DNA of 64,000 nucleotides. It comes from Nemopilema nomurai. Taxonomy: Eukaryota > Cnidaria > Scyphozoa > Rhizostomeae > Rhizostomatidae. Both the position numbers and the translations under genes were made by a program. The notes below the pieces were generated by a model, which had not been told where the DNA came from, did no database searches, and saw only the letters and a list, made by a program, of their open reading frames with translations. The stretch's first letter is position 1. Each line of letters begins with the position of its first letter. The DNA lies in the NCBI GenBank assembly GCA_003864495.1, contig ML133383.1, forward strand, positions 827,560 to 891,559, in the 5' to 3' direction. Positions 1 to 14,700 of this stretch are shown here, in pieces.

Positions 1-2728
1 ATAAATGTCTCGATATAATTTTTTGCATTAAGTTTATTCAAAACATCCGACCACTTTTTTGAAACTTGCTTTCCTTGGCGTTTCAAGAGCGAAGGTGAGC
101 ATTCGTTGATTAGGAACTCTTCGTCAACCACACATGACTTGGTGCTAGATTTAACCGATCGAAGTCCACTTCTTGCAAATTGTTTCTGCTTCAATAAACT
201 ATTATGTAGCACATTTTGAAAATTTCCCAAGTTATTCTGGGTTTTCTTTTGGAGTGGAAAGGCTTCCGATCGCAAACTCACATTGTGCTTTGTTTTCGAT
301 CGCAATAAACCCGTGCTTCCAAGCCCGTGAAATCCAAAATTTCTCAAATCAGGACTGTTTGATCGTGTTTGGTAGAAGAAAAATATATTCAAACTTTAAC
401 ATTCTAGTACTGAGACAGGTAAATTTTAGCGGAACTTTTCGACATTTTCACCCTATTTTCACACTCTTCAACGAAACAGTTTGAAATCGTTTGGAGTGAA
501 ACCGTTGTACTCGAAGGAAGCCATTACAACGCCGCTTTAGGTGAACTTGGTCGTTGACGAAAAACTTGATCCAATACATCAGGATTGTTCCCTTTAAAAG
601 AATTTCCGATTTTCGGAATCTTATCGACGATAGGTAAATTAATTCAGTAAGATCGGCTCGTTTTCGTCACAGTTTCTTCGACTTTTTGATTGAAATTGCG
701 CGGTCCTTCGCTTGAAACCGTTTTTCGCCCGCCATTGCAGATAGGTTTCAGCATGTTTTTGTTTGAAATTTTCGAGTTTTGAAAAACTCGATGCAAGTGT
801 GGTCTTTCAGTGCAAACATAAACTGAAAACTTTTGTGATGTTATGATAGAAATTCATCATAAAATTTTCAATATTTCTGCTTTAACTTGTGTTTTTTGCG
901 TTTGGATTAGAAGTTCTCCCGTCGAAAATATGGATTGCTCTGAGCAATCGTCAAGTTATCGGTCAAAATTTTATATCTGTTGCTTCTTTTACGGGTGTAT
1001 AAGTGTTTTTGTTTGTGATTCTGTCGTATTTTCGCCGAAGTGCAGCAGTGCATGTGATTAAGAATCTCAACGGGCGAATATCGATCGCCAAATTTTTCGA
1101 TCAAAACGATGTTGACCCACAAGCGATCCTTTGAAAACGCCTTAAAGTTTGCGAGGCAACATCGTAAGGGGAAAGTTTTTATCAGGAAATTCAAGATTTT
1201 CTCAGCAAAAACGTTTTTGTGGAATTGTTAAGAGTGCGACTATGAGGCACAAAAAGTCAAAACATGAATTTTGAAACTTCTCAACCGAATTTGTCCTTTT
1301 GAGATGCCCAACCTAAACATTCATCTATGCTTTCTTTTTGTCCTTCCTTGGTTCTTACGCATAGATAGACTCATAACTGACCCAAAAAAGATCGTCGGCT
1401 TATTTTTTAAAATATCATCTTCGGTGCTTTCGGCGAAGGATAGCTTCAGTTTGAGATTTTGTTGCGTAACTTTGTCATAAAATGCGCTTTCTAGTCTCAA
1501 AATTCACTCTATCACTCGATGGATTCTCGTTATCGCTTCATATTGATATTCAAAACTCTAGTTTATATTGATGGCATGTTTAATTTTGAAGCTTTACGAA
1601 TTCTTTAGCATTTACGTAAAGCCGAAATAGCAATTCTCTAAATTTTAATCAATGTTAGGAAAGTCTTCCGCGATAAATACTTTACTGATTGATTCATTTT
1701 ATTGCCTCCGCAAGATACTATCTAAAATAATCATACTTTTGTCAGACTCGTCTTGATTATTGGTATATCACAGAAAGTGTGATAATCACTTCGAAGAAGC
1801 AAGTAGACTTGATTAACTTTGTCATGCCGTTCAACGGGAGTTAGCGCTTTTAGGACAGACAAGATTGACACCTGCAAAATAGTCAATCATTTTTGTGTCT
1901 TGTCTACTTTGCTTTTGCAAAAAATATTTTAATTTCCATGTGACAGCTTTTATTTGCCTATGAAAAAAGCTTTTGAAATTGTTATAGGTGTTTTTTCGTC
2001 CTGCTTGAGGTTATTGTGACCTTCCTGGTGAAGGCAAATTTTGAATCCATGGGAGTAAGAAAGGAATCGTTGCGGGTTTTCGCTTAGTCGAAATTTTGAC
2101 TTTTAAACGTACAAAGTCGTTCTTCTGATTTTATCGATAATTTTATTCGACGCCGAGTAAAGTTTTTGCTCGACTCATTCAAGCTCGGGAGTTAATATAT
2201 TGGCGATCGGGGTGGCAATACAAATTTAGAGTTCATCAATACTGAAATCACAACGAAGTGAAACTTCATAAACCTTCTATTTTGAATCGCCAATTTTTCT
2301 TAAGCAATATTTATCACTTTGAATGGTGTGAGCTGAAATGTTGAGATTTTTTCTTGGGCTTCGCGTTTAGAAAACAACATGGCTCCTTATGCAAGAAAAC
2401 GGAAACTCGAGCCTACGGAAATTGTTTCGCGACACTTCTGAGGATTACAGTTTACAGAACACCTTGTGAACATGTATCTTTTCATCGGCTCATGGTTTTC
2501 CTATGTTCACAAACAAGCAATAACCGAATTTGTAATCATGCGGTGATGTAGAATGGATGCGACAGTTGAAATGATAAACATTGTATGGGCTGAAACGTCG
2601 ATTTGGTCAATACACAGGTTTAATGGGGATTTAAATTGTTTATTATTTTTGCCGAGCATGAGAAGTCTGGTTTGAGTTGGTGAGTCTTTTGCTCTATTTT
2701 ATTTGGCGATTTCTCTTGAATTTTGCAG
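1..2728. other. No supported gene; upstream region of the DDT/HD1 gene
   Basis: I see no convincing coding exon here. The large gene starting at 2,729 needs at least one further 5' exon ending with one base of a codon, and that exon is probably here or upstream of the window. The only start-like stretch that stands out is ATG at 2,379, which reads MAPYARKRKLEPTEIVSRHF and then stops. It has no donor in the phase required by the exon at 2,729, so it is not used in the model. The rest is AT-rich sequence without recognisable repeats. Confidence 0.5.
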
Positions 2729-5700
2729 CCGTTACGACCAGCATCGACCTACAATCAACATGGGAGCTCCACTACGTCTCGTATTTCCTCAGAGTTTTCA
2801 AGAAACTATTTCATCTGAAGAAAGCTTACACGGCCGAGGTAATTAATTATTTAAATGGGTATTCTCTTTTGCTGGTTTTCTCTTGTTTGTTATGCTCAAT
2901 CCAAAGAATGGTTTCGACTAAATATTTTATCGCCTCTCAGCTTGCGTGTTTGCATACTTCTATGGCCAATCTGCTTCTCTATTGTTGACGTATTTTGGAA
3001 AACGTGTTCTTTGAAATTAGTTTTCAAAGCTTGGCTTGTCATCTGCTTGCAACATGTCTCTCACCTTCAAAGCATACGGCCTTCGCCCGCCCGTCAAGTT
3101 GCCTTAATTTGTATGACTGCAATTTTCTCGCAGTTTACTTGTTGTGGCACGCAAACAAGTTCGAGAAATACTGAGGCGTTTCAATGTTAATTTGAGAAAC
3201 AGAATCCTTAGGATATTTGGCAACCAAACGGTTCTACTTTTAAAGTTCGAAAAAAATTCTATTTCGTTTGTGTTGAGTTTTTTGTCAACCCGTTGAAGTT
3301 TCTGTTTTGATTAGAGTTCACTAAAAAATTAAAAATGTAGCCAAATATAGTTTTCTTGCTCTTTGTAACAAACTTTACTGTTTTTGAATGTACACCGACT
3401 TTAATCACAAAGTTTTGCCATATTCATCTTGGAGCTTGTAAGGTAACATGTTTGGGAATGAAATAAAAAGTAACAAATGTGATTTTGATAAAAGTTCTTC
3501 ATTTTGTACAACAATATGAACTTTGTTGGTTTATGTATGCAGTAAAACATTGCATTTTATTGTGCCCAAATTATCAATGAACAGGAATTTTTGGACAAAA
3601 GCTAACCTTGCAGTTGTGGAGTTTAGAAGATGAGTTTTTTCTTGCCACAATTTGCCTTCCTGACAGAATAAGGCTTGGTGCTCAGTCTTTTAGCTTTAAC
3701 AATTTTAGCTTTTACAATTTGCAGCCATCTTAGTCCATCAATTATTGTTTTTTGGTTTATTTACTCTAATAGATATCACTCTTCAAACATATTTTTCAAT
3801 CTTCTGCTATTGGTCTTGCCAAAATAACTATTGCAACAAAATTTACTGCAAATTTTAGCAAATCAATACTTGAAGTTATCTAGAATGGTTTTTAGGAGTT
3901 GAACAGTAACTTCAAATAAACTTGGGAGAATTCAGATGCAGTTTCTTGAAATTGAGAAACTTTATAAACTTCCTTGAATGTTTTTAAAAGAGTGGATAAT
4001 GCATGTGAGGTAGGAATATAAACCATTTACTTGTTTCAATGTTGAAGGACAAATAACAAAATGTTATTTTAAATGATGGTTGTTATTGCATTTTGCTGTA
4101 GTTGATTGATAAATATGTAGAATTAAACACTTACCCTATTTTTGTTAAAGGCCATTTTTCCAAAAATAGTAGAATTTGTGAAAATAATAATGGTTGCCAA
4201 AAATCTTAGATGAAGAAAGGTCACAAAATTATGGAGTAAAACCATGCCAAGGAGCCAAAGTCCTTTTGTCAAAATGCTGTTCAAAGGCAAAATTAAAAGT
4301 TTGGAATATACCTTAAATCCTCTGCATAGTTAAGACCAAACAAAGTACTAGGCTTTGAACAGAATTTTGTTTAATTTTTTTGCATTTGTTTCCAAAGGCT
4401 TCCAAATCTCTGTTCTGTTAATAAGAAGCTCTAATTCCTCAGCTTAAAGCCAACTCAGAAATCTCTTCAAACTGTGTTTGTTAATCTCAAACAAATTTGT
4501 TTTATGCTTTTATCTCTAGGTCACTATTTGTCAACAGCTATTTATTTTTGACTGACGCACCACCATTTAAATTTTTATCTGCACAAACATGGTTGCTAAG
4601 TAAATTGGAACTAGAATTTCAAACAAAAGAGAGTAGGTGCCGTAATTTCTTTGCAGCCACTTTTTTGTCTATCTACCTGTTAACAAAATTGTGGGAAAAC
4701 AAAGGTGCGAATAATTTATTGGCTGCTGCTTATTCCACCTTTTCACACCAGATCGACCATTGTTGCATTTCAACGGACTTCAGTTTCAAAAGCAGCCATT
4801 ATTGTGAATTTGATACGATTTGCAGTGCCTATGACGCTTGTTGACATTAACTTAACCAAAGTGTCTTGCTAATGGACTAAGTTGGGTAACTATTGAATTC
4901 TCCTCCACCATACAGTTTTTGATCTTTCATCTTGTGACCAAAAATTGCATACCAGTGTGAATTCATAACTTACTGTCAAAATGTGCAAACATGGTACTTG
5001 AGTGGCTAGTAAAACGAGGCTCAGCGAAAAGAAAGATGTTCACCAAGTCTTCAGTCAGGGATGCCTACAGCTGCCCCCAATTCCCCCAAAAAGAAAACAC
5101 AATTCGTTTGCTGTACTAGCGCTGAAAATACCCTTGCGCCTATGCGCTTTACGTAGCAACTTTACGCAAGCCAGGACAAAAAGCATCAACGTAGAAAGTA
5201 AATATGTCAGAATATGCAGTCGGTTGTTGAACAAATGAAGTCAAATTCTTTTTAGAAAAGAGTTTTCACTTTGATATATTTTGAAATCTCAAAATCATGA
5301 AAATGCAAGGTCGTTCACGTGGTTATAAACGCAGATTGTTTACCAATATTCATAGTTGTATTGTCTGGCATGCTCATATCCTTGAAATCCGTATTAGCAC
5401 ATTTTGCCTTGTAACGTGTCTTTCTACATTGTTAAGGGTGTAATGATTCATTACGTTTTTAATTCCCCCTGAATTATCAAAACCATTTAAAGTAATGACC
5501 ATATCCTCTATATATAAAGCGAACTGTTACGACGTGATAAATGCCTCGTTAAATATGGCATCGAATGCCTTTGACAGTGATGTCTAGGCCCTTCATTATT
5601 AAATTGCGTAGGAGGTGGCTGAAATGACAGAAGAATGGCGGATATATTGGACGTGCTCTACCTGACAATCAGTTGGCCGTGCTTTGTGTATATACTGGCA

Positions 5701-8700
5701 CACTTTTCATAGAAAGTCGAGCAGAATTCTATGTGGATAATTTTTTCTTGTTATTTCGGTATTTCGTTGCGGAAAATTTTCTGTGATAAGCAGACCGTTT
5801 TGTCTTTACCTTTGGTTGTTTTGGCTTTGTTTATCAAAGGCTTCGTAAGCTGAGCTTTATATGACGTAATCTTAATCAAAGTACCATTGAAAGGGGAGTT
5901 CTAATTTTACACACTTGTGCTTTTTGGTCCGACATTCATCAGATTATGCAAACGTCATCAAAGATGAAAAATTAACAGCCTATTCAAGATCACTTAGATG
6001 CTGAACAGTAGCGCGTGATTGGCTGGGTCACCCGCGTTCAATCAGAGTCTCTTGGTAAACAAACGAACTCTCTATCTGTGTAGAGCGGGGTTTGTCGTGT
6101 AGGCTCTGCTGTTCTGTGCTATTCCAAAGTTTTACGACGCGAAACATTAACCCTTAATTACTTAATTGTAGGAGAACTTGAAGTAATTCAGCTCACAATT
6201 GGCCTACTCACAATAGGATATAGTCTAGTGAAATGATTTCGAAATAGTTGCTTTTGCTAGAATTATTGTGCAAAGAACATAGTTATACTCAAAGTAATGG
6301 TGCAAAAAAGGTTGTTTCGGTTGTACTAACAATCGAAATGATTGGTATGTGCTTATAAACATTATTAGTGTATTTCTCATCAAAGGTCTTTTATATATGA
6401 AATAAAAAGAGTTTGATAATTAACACCATTAATCTATAATGACCTAACTGGTATCAATTAGCAGGTGTGAATTCGTTGTTAACTGACCAGACACCCGTGC
6501 AAAACTGTTTTGAAAAACAAGACCGGTTTTGTATAGCACCAGGAAAGGGAATTGAGACCAAGTAGCGTGCTTTGAGAATTTTCTGAATGACGCTATGTCT
6601 AACTAGGGGCTTGTCTGGTTCGATACAGGAAGGGATTCTCGTGACGTAATCTGTAAAATCGTTTCGATAGACGACGGAACTGGAGAACCTTTTTGGCTGA
6701 CCTGCTCTGGTCTTTGTTATTCTTTAGTTTTAATGTGACGCTTCAAATCAAAGAGCCTTCTTCATACTGGCTGCATTAAACAAAATTTTGGCTCCTTGAA
6801 GTTTTATTAAAGCTGGGGATCCAATAACTTGTTAAGTTATTTGCAGTCACATAGCAAACCTCAGTATTCGTGGGCGTTGTGGGTTTAATTGCATTTGATT
6901 AAGGAATCATTTCATAAACGCATGGCAATAAAGAAACACAAGGCACGCATTTGCCTAAGTTATTTCCATTTCTACCTTTAATAACGTTAAAATGTCATTT
7001 ACACTTAGCAAGAAAGTGTTGGATTGTGAGCAAGTCTGCTAAAGTAGGGACCTGAAATAGTTCTCACGAATTTGAAAAAAATTTCTGAGAAATTCGTTGT
7101 GATGTTGATATGTCGAGTTTATATGTTTTGTGTATATAGTTTTGCACAATGTTCAAGGCTTTTGGAAGAAATTACAACAACACTACTACATATTTGCTTA
7201 CGTCATCAACACCTTTTTGCCTCTGGCCATATAAGGGCATTGGGAGACCTGCCCCCGGCAAACAATTTGAGAAATGGGAGGATGATCCCACGAAGCATGG
7301 AATTCGCTCCACAGTTGTTCAGCCAGTGGACTTTTTCCTCAGTGGCTTTCGCTCTCTTCATCATCGGTGATTACAGCCATTATCACCAGCCATACGTCTT
7401 CACAATCAAACACAATCAAATCAAATATTATTGATCATGTTGATTCAGTTCTCGCTATCACTTTTGGTCACCTATCTCTACTATCTTGCTGTAATCATAA
7501 CAATAATCATTTCCTCGATTGAATCCTAAACTGTATCCACGTTTATGGCCAGAATACTTCGGTTTTGTTGTTGCTGTTGCTACTATTGCTGCAGTTGCTA
7601 TTGCTGTTGTTGTCGCTGCTATTGTTGCAGTTGTTGTTGCTGCCATTGCTGTTGTTGTTGCTGCCATTGCTGTTGTTGTTGCTGCCATTGCGGTTGTTGT
7701 CGCTGCTATTGTTGCAGTTGTTGTTCCTGTAGGCTTTGATTTGTTGCTGTGCATTTCACGCAGTCATATGCCCCAGCGCCATTTTTGTTGATGACGTGAA
7801 CATTCCTCAGCTGGCTGTTGCTTCTGGTCAACATTGCTCCAAAATACAATGTTCGCCCGCCGTTTCAACATGAGAGTTATCAGCTGCAATGGCTTGCAGT
7901 TTAGTTCAGCATGCACTAGATTTGTCGCCCTGCCGTTGCTCCATTGAATATCAATGCCTCCAATCGCGTCTCTGTGTTCTAACCTCAGCAGGCTTCATTT
8001 CAATCGACTTCCGTATCGTGACTTTCTGTGCTGGCTTGTTTATCTGATTCTGTGGGTTGGTGCATAAAAGCACACGCGGTTTCTTCGTTTGTTTCGTTCG
8101 CTTTTGAGATGCTGGGAGAGTGCTGATTGGCAACCGCCGTTGTATTACAAGGGAGCCTTGCTGTGGAATCGTGTTTACGTACAAAACAGATTGGCTTCAT
8201 GAATGAGGCTTTGATTAGGTTTAAGGGCTGGCTTATCATATAGGAAGATTTGTCCGATCCTTTGTTGTTCTGCTAATAACTTAAATGAATTTTACAGTGT
8301 ATGCCAAGACTTTGACATTGTTAGGCTCAAGTCAGGCATGTGAACTCACACTATAGTGTACAAAAGTTGCATAAAAGAAGTATGATTTAATGTACAGAAT
8401 ACACACGGTTGCAAACCGATAATAAATACAGCAGACAAGATATCACGTGAGGTATTACGCGCACAATATAAGCGAGTACTGAGTGCAAATCGGATTTCCA
8501 AATTCAATGCTCGTCGGGTGAACCATTTTCGTAAAGTCAATACAGTACATAAGAATCAATAGTTTTGCGCAACAGTATAGATTGCCTACGTCAGGGCTAA
8601 TAGTCGACTAAGAACAGTTAACGAGGTTTCGGAAAACAGGCCATGAAAGAATCGATTGTTTAATCAGCCCGTTAAACTGTTGTTTTAGCAACGGAACTGG

Positions 8701-11700
8701 AAACTTTTCTTCCATCACTCTACGTCCCTCCTTCCCTGCTGCTCATCAACCAATAGTTTCGTATTTCAGCTTTTGATTTGCAAATATCCCGCACTTGTTT
8801 ATGCTGCTGTTCTTGGCACTGTTTTGTTGCTGTTGTTGAGCCTTTGTGTTTTTATTTTGCAGATTTTGGAAAAAGAGCTCAACTATGAAGCCATACACGT
8901 GCAGTTCGGAGAGGAGGTCGCCAAGATCGTTGAGTATTTCACTGGCGAAAAGGATCTCGGGTAAGCATTCCAGGCTTTAGCCATTGTCACGTTCAGTATA
9001 ACGAGAACCGCCCCTTGTCTTTTGCTCTGTCACATACAGTGCTTGAGTATTTGCTTTATAATTGACGGACCGTTTCCGACCTTGAAAATTGTAGGGATTT
9101 GGTGTGAAGCTATCGCAATAAGTTTTTCCAGTAAATCTGGTTGCAAATAGATAGTCCTGATTGTAAATAGTGCTAGCTCATATTTGGGCGGCTAAAAATC
9201 TTTAGTGTGTTGGTTTTAAGGACACAGGCGTACAATAAAGGTTGTTGGAGGCAACATATACTAGATTTTCTCGTGAAAACCACACCTTCATAAATTTGTT
9301 TCATTAGGAAAGTATAATTACGAATGTTGGCCAGAGGAGCAATCGACGGCTCGTGTTAATTTCGTATCAGGCTTTTCTGCTAATATTCCTTAGAAGAAAC
9401 CAATAACACGATTAGAAGCCGAATCTGTTAAAGCTTTCGATCCCTTGTTCGTGCCTCACAAAAATGTGTATCAACGCAAGTACTTGGTTTTTACCATGCT
9501 TTTTAAAATATCCGGTACGTTTATAATATTCCCCATTGTAAAACCATGTGCGCCAAAATATCCCACCACGAAGATCAACTGATTCGATTACACTAATTGC
9601 AATTTGGCCTTGTCCCAACTTGCGCAAGTCGAATTCTCGATAACTTCTCAATGAGCAGTTTTTTGCAATTTCAGCTTCATTCTTTCTAGTTTACGTCAAA
9701 CAATGGCCGGGTATGTTTACCAAAGAGATATTGGTGATCATTCCTTTGAAACAGGCATAATAAGGAGTAAAATGTTTGAACTGAATTGGATCATAAACCT
9801 CTCCTGTTATCTACAGCTAATCTGAATACCGCTGACCGACATGTGTTCGTCGTAACCACATCGCCTTTGTCTCCATTGTCGATTTAGATGAATTAGTCGG
9901 GTAATATTTCTGCAAACAGCTAGTATTTCTCCGTCCCACGAAAGATTACAATCAAAATATTTCTTCTCTTTTCAATTCGGGTTTTCAATGCTTAGCTCAT
10001 ACAAAATGTTTTCGTTTGCGTGGCAAAATATTCATACAGAGCTGTGCTTGAACTTTATCCAAAGTCTAAAGCAGAAACAATCTTTTTTCTTTTCTTTGCT
10101 CAAAATGTTAATCAAAATGGTAAGTGAGAGTAGCCATGGACTTGGGAAATTCGGCAGCTCATGGGTTTATTTATTTTTGCAAATCCAAGAGAAATTGAAG
10201 CAGAGTCTAGCGCGATAACAGAGTTTCTTTTAAGTCCGAGCTTCTTTTAAGTCCGAGTTCGGGTTGAGACTGGGTTATCCGGAATCTCGCTGTTTTGACC
10301 ATTTGCAATATAGCAATTCAAATATAAGTGATGAATACCGTTGTTCGATGCATGGAATACTTCTCAGCCAGTAGGAAGCCAATTGATCCGGGTCGGGGGA
10401 TGGTCCGGTACGGAAGAAAACTTTTAACCGCTTTATATTGTTTCATTGGATTCTAATCACTCAATCGACAAAGAATTTTTGATAAACCGCTTTTCAACAT
10501 GTTGTCGGTAGATTTTGTTATCAGTGAAATATCACTTTCAATCCAATGTTTTATCAAATTTTGTTCTTCAAGAGATGTATTTCGCAATTGTCTATGTTTA
10601 ATCCGATAAGCTCTTTGTCATAATTGCCAAGAATTTGCTGAAATGGATTGGCAAAAGATCGGGGACCAGGCTCAGCATTGCTACAACCATGACATCGGCG
10701 CCTTTATGTTGTGATGAATAGGGCGCGACCAAACGCCTAGCACCTGTTAACCTCCCCCGCAACGTATCCCCCGCAGCGGACCCCTTGCTGCCTAAACTTC
10801 TCTTCTTGATTTGAATTTTCAATTTGCAATGAGAAAGCTGCCGGCAGAGTGGGAACACACTCGTGTTTCTGATTGCTCACGGCGTCTATTAGTTTGAAAA
10901 GTTTCATCACCGAATAGGCAATGTCACATTGCTTCACAGTCACTGTGGGAAGGTGAGTATGTACACAGGCGTCCTCGTCCTAATGAAATTCAACTCTTTA
11001 GAGGCGAATCTGTGTATTCTGAGCGCAGCAATTAAATGGCATTGAAATAAATTTGAGTATTCAAATGCGGAGCTCAGAGTTTCTCTGCGCGGCGCTGAGA
11101 GGCGGACAAAGCAGCTGGTCGATTTGCTGACGTGATCTCTTCTTTTTAGGGCAACAAGCTGGGAACCAGTCCTCGAGGAGCAGATGTGCAAGGATGCCAT
11201 ACACCCAAACCTACTAAAGGGGACCAACTTCAATGCTCTCGATCCTGAACAGAGAGTAAGTTGAAATATCTGTCTTAGCTGTGACTCGCTGCGCTGTCGT
11301 GATCCAGGGCTAAATGCGCACAATTTGATTCTCATGTCTCACCGCGCTTTTTTGCACTGGGTTGTTTTTCAACCAAGTAGATGCTATTGGCAAAGTGCGC
11401 GCTCTGATTTCAAAAGGGTACACCTCGACTCGCCTTTGTAGCCATGAAATTTTTAGTTCAATGCTTCACACGTGTTTATCGCCGTAGCCTATGACGCGGA
11501 TAAGTGACCCTTTAGGTGGTAATTGTCGAACAAGCCCCATTTTGAGATTTTTATTCGGAAGAGAGTCGAGTTGTCTTGTATCAATGACATTTTTCTGAAA
11601 CTGTAATATTATTGCATTGTCTAGGCCCCTTTGATGAAGCTAAATTTAAAGCAGATCAGCACCCCTGCTGATTTCTTTTCTCCATTCACCGTGAACTGAT

Positions 11701-14700
11701 AATCCCGGTTTGGCAGGGGGTGAGACTTCATAGCTGCTGCACTGCTCGTAAATATCCCTTGATAAGAACGGCTTTTGTGTTCATGTATATAAAATGAAAC
11801 TAAGGATTAGTGATCAGCTTAAAGCACTGTCGAGAAGCTGTGCGAAGACAGAGCGATTTGATGAGGTCATAGCAAGTTAGCTATATAAATGATCTTTATA
11901 CCCAAAATCCTTCGTCTGGAATCTCCATAGCAAACCGCTGTATGTATGAATCTGGGGCGCAACTAGGATATTTTAAAGGCAGGGGTTTCGTGGTAGATAT
12001 GGGGCATAAAGACAATGGATTTCAATGGGAATAGGGCAAAATTCACTTCCTTGCAAAAAGGGCAGGGGGTGTAATCCCCACAATCCCCCCCCCCTTAGAT
12101 GCGCCCCTGTTAATATTCTCCTTCACGCTGCCTTAGTGTCTATTGTTTAGCATCCTTGGTTCCCTGCGAATTAAGAATCACGATGATAGGCCTTGCGTAT
12201 ACTCATCCTTGAAGTTGCGCAATTTTAACCTATTGCCCGTGCTCATGACGATCACTAGTTCCACTGCTCATTACCATAGTGAAAAAACAATATCATAGCT
12301 AAGCGTATCGTACCGCCCGCATAATGTCATCATTGGCTGGTTTGCGCGGGCGCAATTGGCGTGTAATAAAAGGAATCACTGCATGAAGTTCTAAGCAGCA
12401 ATTTCCATTGACATCTTGTTTACCGTTATTGGTGTTCGGATTATTTCCCTTACGAGTGCTCCGTTTAGACATTCATAATTAGTGGTTAACCGGGAGCCAG
12501 TGATCCTAGATGTAGACAGGTATGCTAGATTAGAATGAACGTTTACAGACCTCAGCTGGACTATCGCTGGTTGGTCTGGTCTATATCGGCTTGGTTTATA
12601 TCGGCTTGGTTTAGTCTTATTGTACAGTCCTATTTCACCTCATCAGTTATAAGTGAGTCATATAAAGGCTCTCTTTTCGACAACAAGACGATCTTTTAAC
12701 GAGAAACTTTTACGTCATGTGCCGAATGGATACCTGATGTCTGTAATCTAACAGTTAGGATGAAATATATGAAATGAATCTTCCCTTGAAAGAACGTGGC
12801 TGAATAAAAATTCAGTTTTAGCTTTGCATGTGTATTGTTGAAATGTTATATAATAATCTATGCATGGTAATGATATGCCCAGTATCATGCTTTTCAGAAG
12901 TTTTCTTGTGTGTTGATTTGCAGCTTGAATTACACACCAAATACCAACCACAAAGTGCTGCTCTGTATTCAATCTAGACACGCTGTGGAAGACCCTCGCC
13001 TCACAATTTCAAATGTTGAAATGGATGATGGTGTTTCTGTCGGGGTTCAGGCTCGCTTCTAATTTGTTTTCTGTCCTTCATTTTAGCTTCAGCTGTTGAA
13101 GATCGTCGTCGATCTTATTCGAGAGGTGAGGAAAAACGAGATCAGTGACTTTGGCAGAAGTTTGAAGAGCAAGAGCTTGGTGAGTTTTGTAACAGAGCTT
13201 TATATGCAGTAATTATTTCGAAATGCAATATAACGAACGAAGCAGTAAGAGCACCTGTATTCATAGACAGAAAAAACCTTACAGAGTTTATATTTACCCC
13301 TTTGCGTTTTCATGTCGTTAAAAAAACTTTTCTAAGACAGGATACGTGACACTCCATTTACCAATCTCTGGACATTTCATTTTTGGAACTTCTCTATCCA
13401 CGAGAACTTGGCTCTTAAGAGACTGCATTTTACTGCGTAATTACGCATTTTCTAATGATGGCAGCCGTGGAATTCAGCCACCTCGTGGAATAGCTAAACA
13501 AGATTTATACCGTAACGAGATGTTTTCAGTTGCAGAGTACTTTTGCTAGTACTTAGCATGTTATTTTGGAATGTTTGTGCCTACTTAATCGGCCTGTTTA
13601 GCTTTGTGCAATGGAGACACCGAGTCACTAGCCGTGGTTAATTTGCAGCGCTTCAAGGCCGTTGGCAGGGACAAAGATGACAACAAGTACTGGACCTTTG
13701 GCAGTAAGTAGGCTGTCACCATTGTTATTAGGCCCGTTTACTGGGTAGCAACCGTAAATCTGGATGTGCTTGTTATTGTCAGCACTGCATAATACATGAT
13801 CTCAGGAAAATGCTATTCGTGTTTGTACCTTTCTATTGAGGCTAATGTTTTCAGTCTAAGCCACTGTGTATACCCCCTGATTTATCTTTTCCTACTATTC
13901 TCATTGACTCTGAAACAGGAATTTTCCGGGCGTCGAGCGACAGGCTTATGCTTTTGTAATGTTGTTAAGCTATCTAAGAAACCGCTTCTAGTTATAAATC
14001 TAAATCCGGATTTTGAGGTCTGCTCGTCATAGCGTTGTGATTAGGCCCCGCAAACTCTCTTAGCTGATTGTCTAGTCGCCTTGGGGCCTCTAATTCGATA
14101 ATACTGTGATATAGGCCAACTGTTGATGCATTCTCGGCTGTTTTTGTCTACGGACTTAGCATCTCGCCTGTCAACGTTACCTTTAACGCGCACGGCTAAT
14201 ACCCACAGTCCATAGGAAGCGTTTCATATTTTCGTCGAGTAAGCCCGCTCTTTGCGGTTGTAAAAATGCGGTTTGGTGGCATGAGCTCCGGCTAATAATC
14301 AGTACCAGAACGGAGGGGGCGTTGTGCGTGTGGAAGGAGGGAGGGAAGCAGAGTCCATAAAAGTTTGACAGCTCCATGGCTGGGAGCCGGAGGAATTCTG
14401 CCTTGAAATGTCATTTTCGATGTTCAGTAGTAATTTTCATTTTAAAGAGTAAAAGCAATTGTAAATAAATTGTTTTGAGTTGGAAATGAGGAAGATTTGA
14501 AATCTAAGTTTTGCAGCTAGAGGAAGGTTATAACTTTTTCTGGACTCTGGAAGGAGGGTGGGTGGCGATTAGACTGTTAAGATATTTCATCACCCCAACC
14601 TTGTAAAGGCTGAAAGGTGGCTTGCTTTCTTGTGTAAAGGAAGTGGTTGCCTGGTTCCCCGTTATTTGTAGCATCCAAGTTCCCTGCCAGCCTTAAAAGG

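Noticed and set aside
6600..6670. GGTTCGATAC as a tRNA T-loop
   Set aside because: No matching acceptor, D-arm or anticodon stem could be laid out around it.
7519..7791. Val/Ala-rich and Cys-rich open frames over the GTT/GCT repeat
   Set aside because: All three frames are open because the repeat contains no stop triplets. Low-complexity artefact in an intron.
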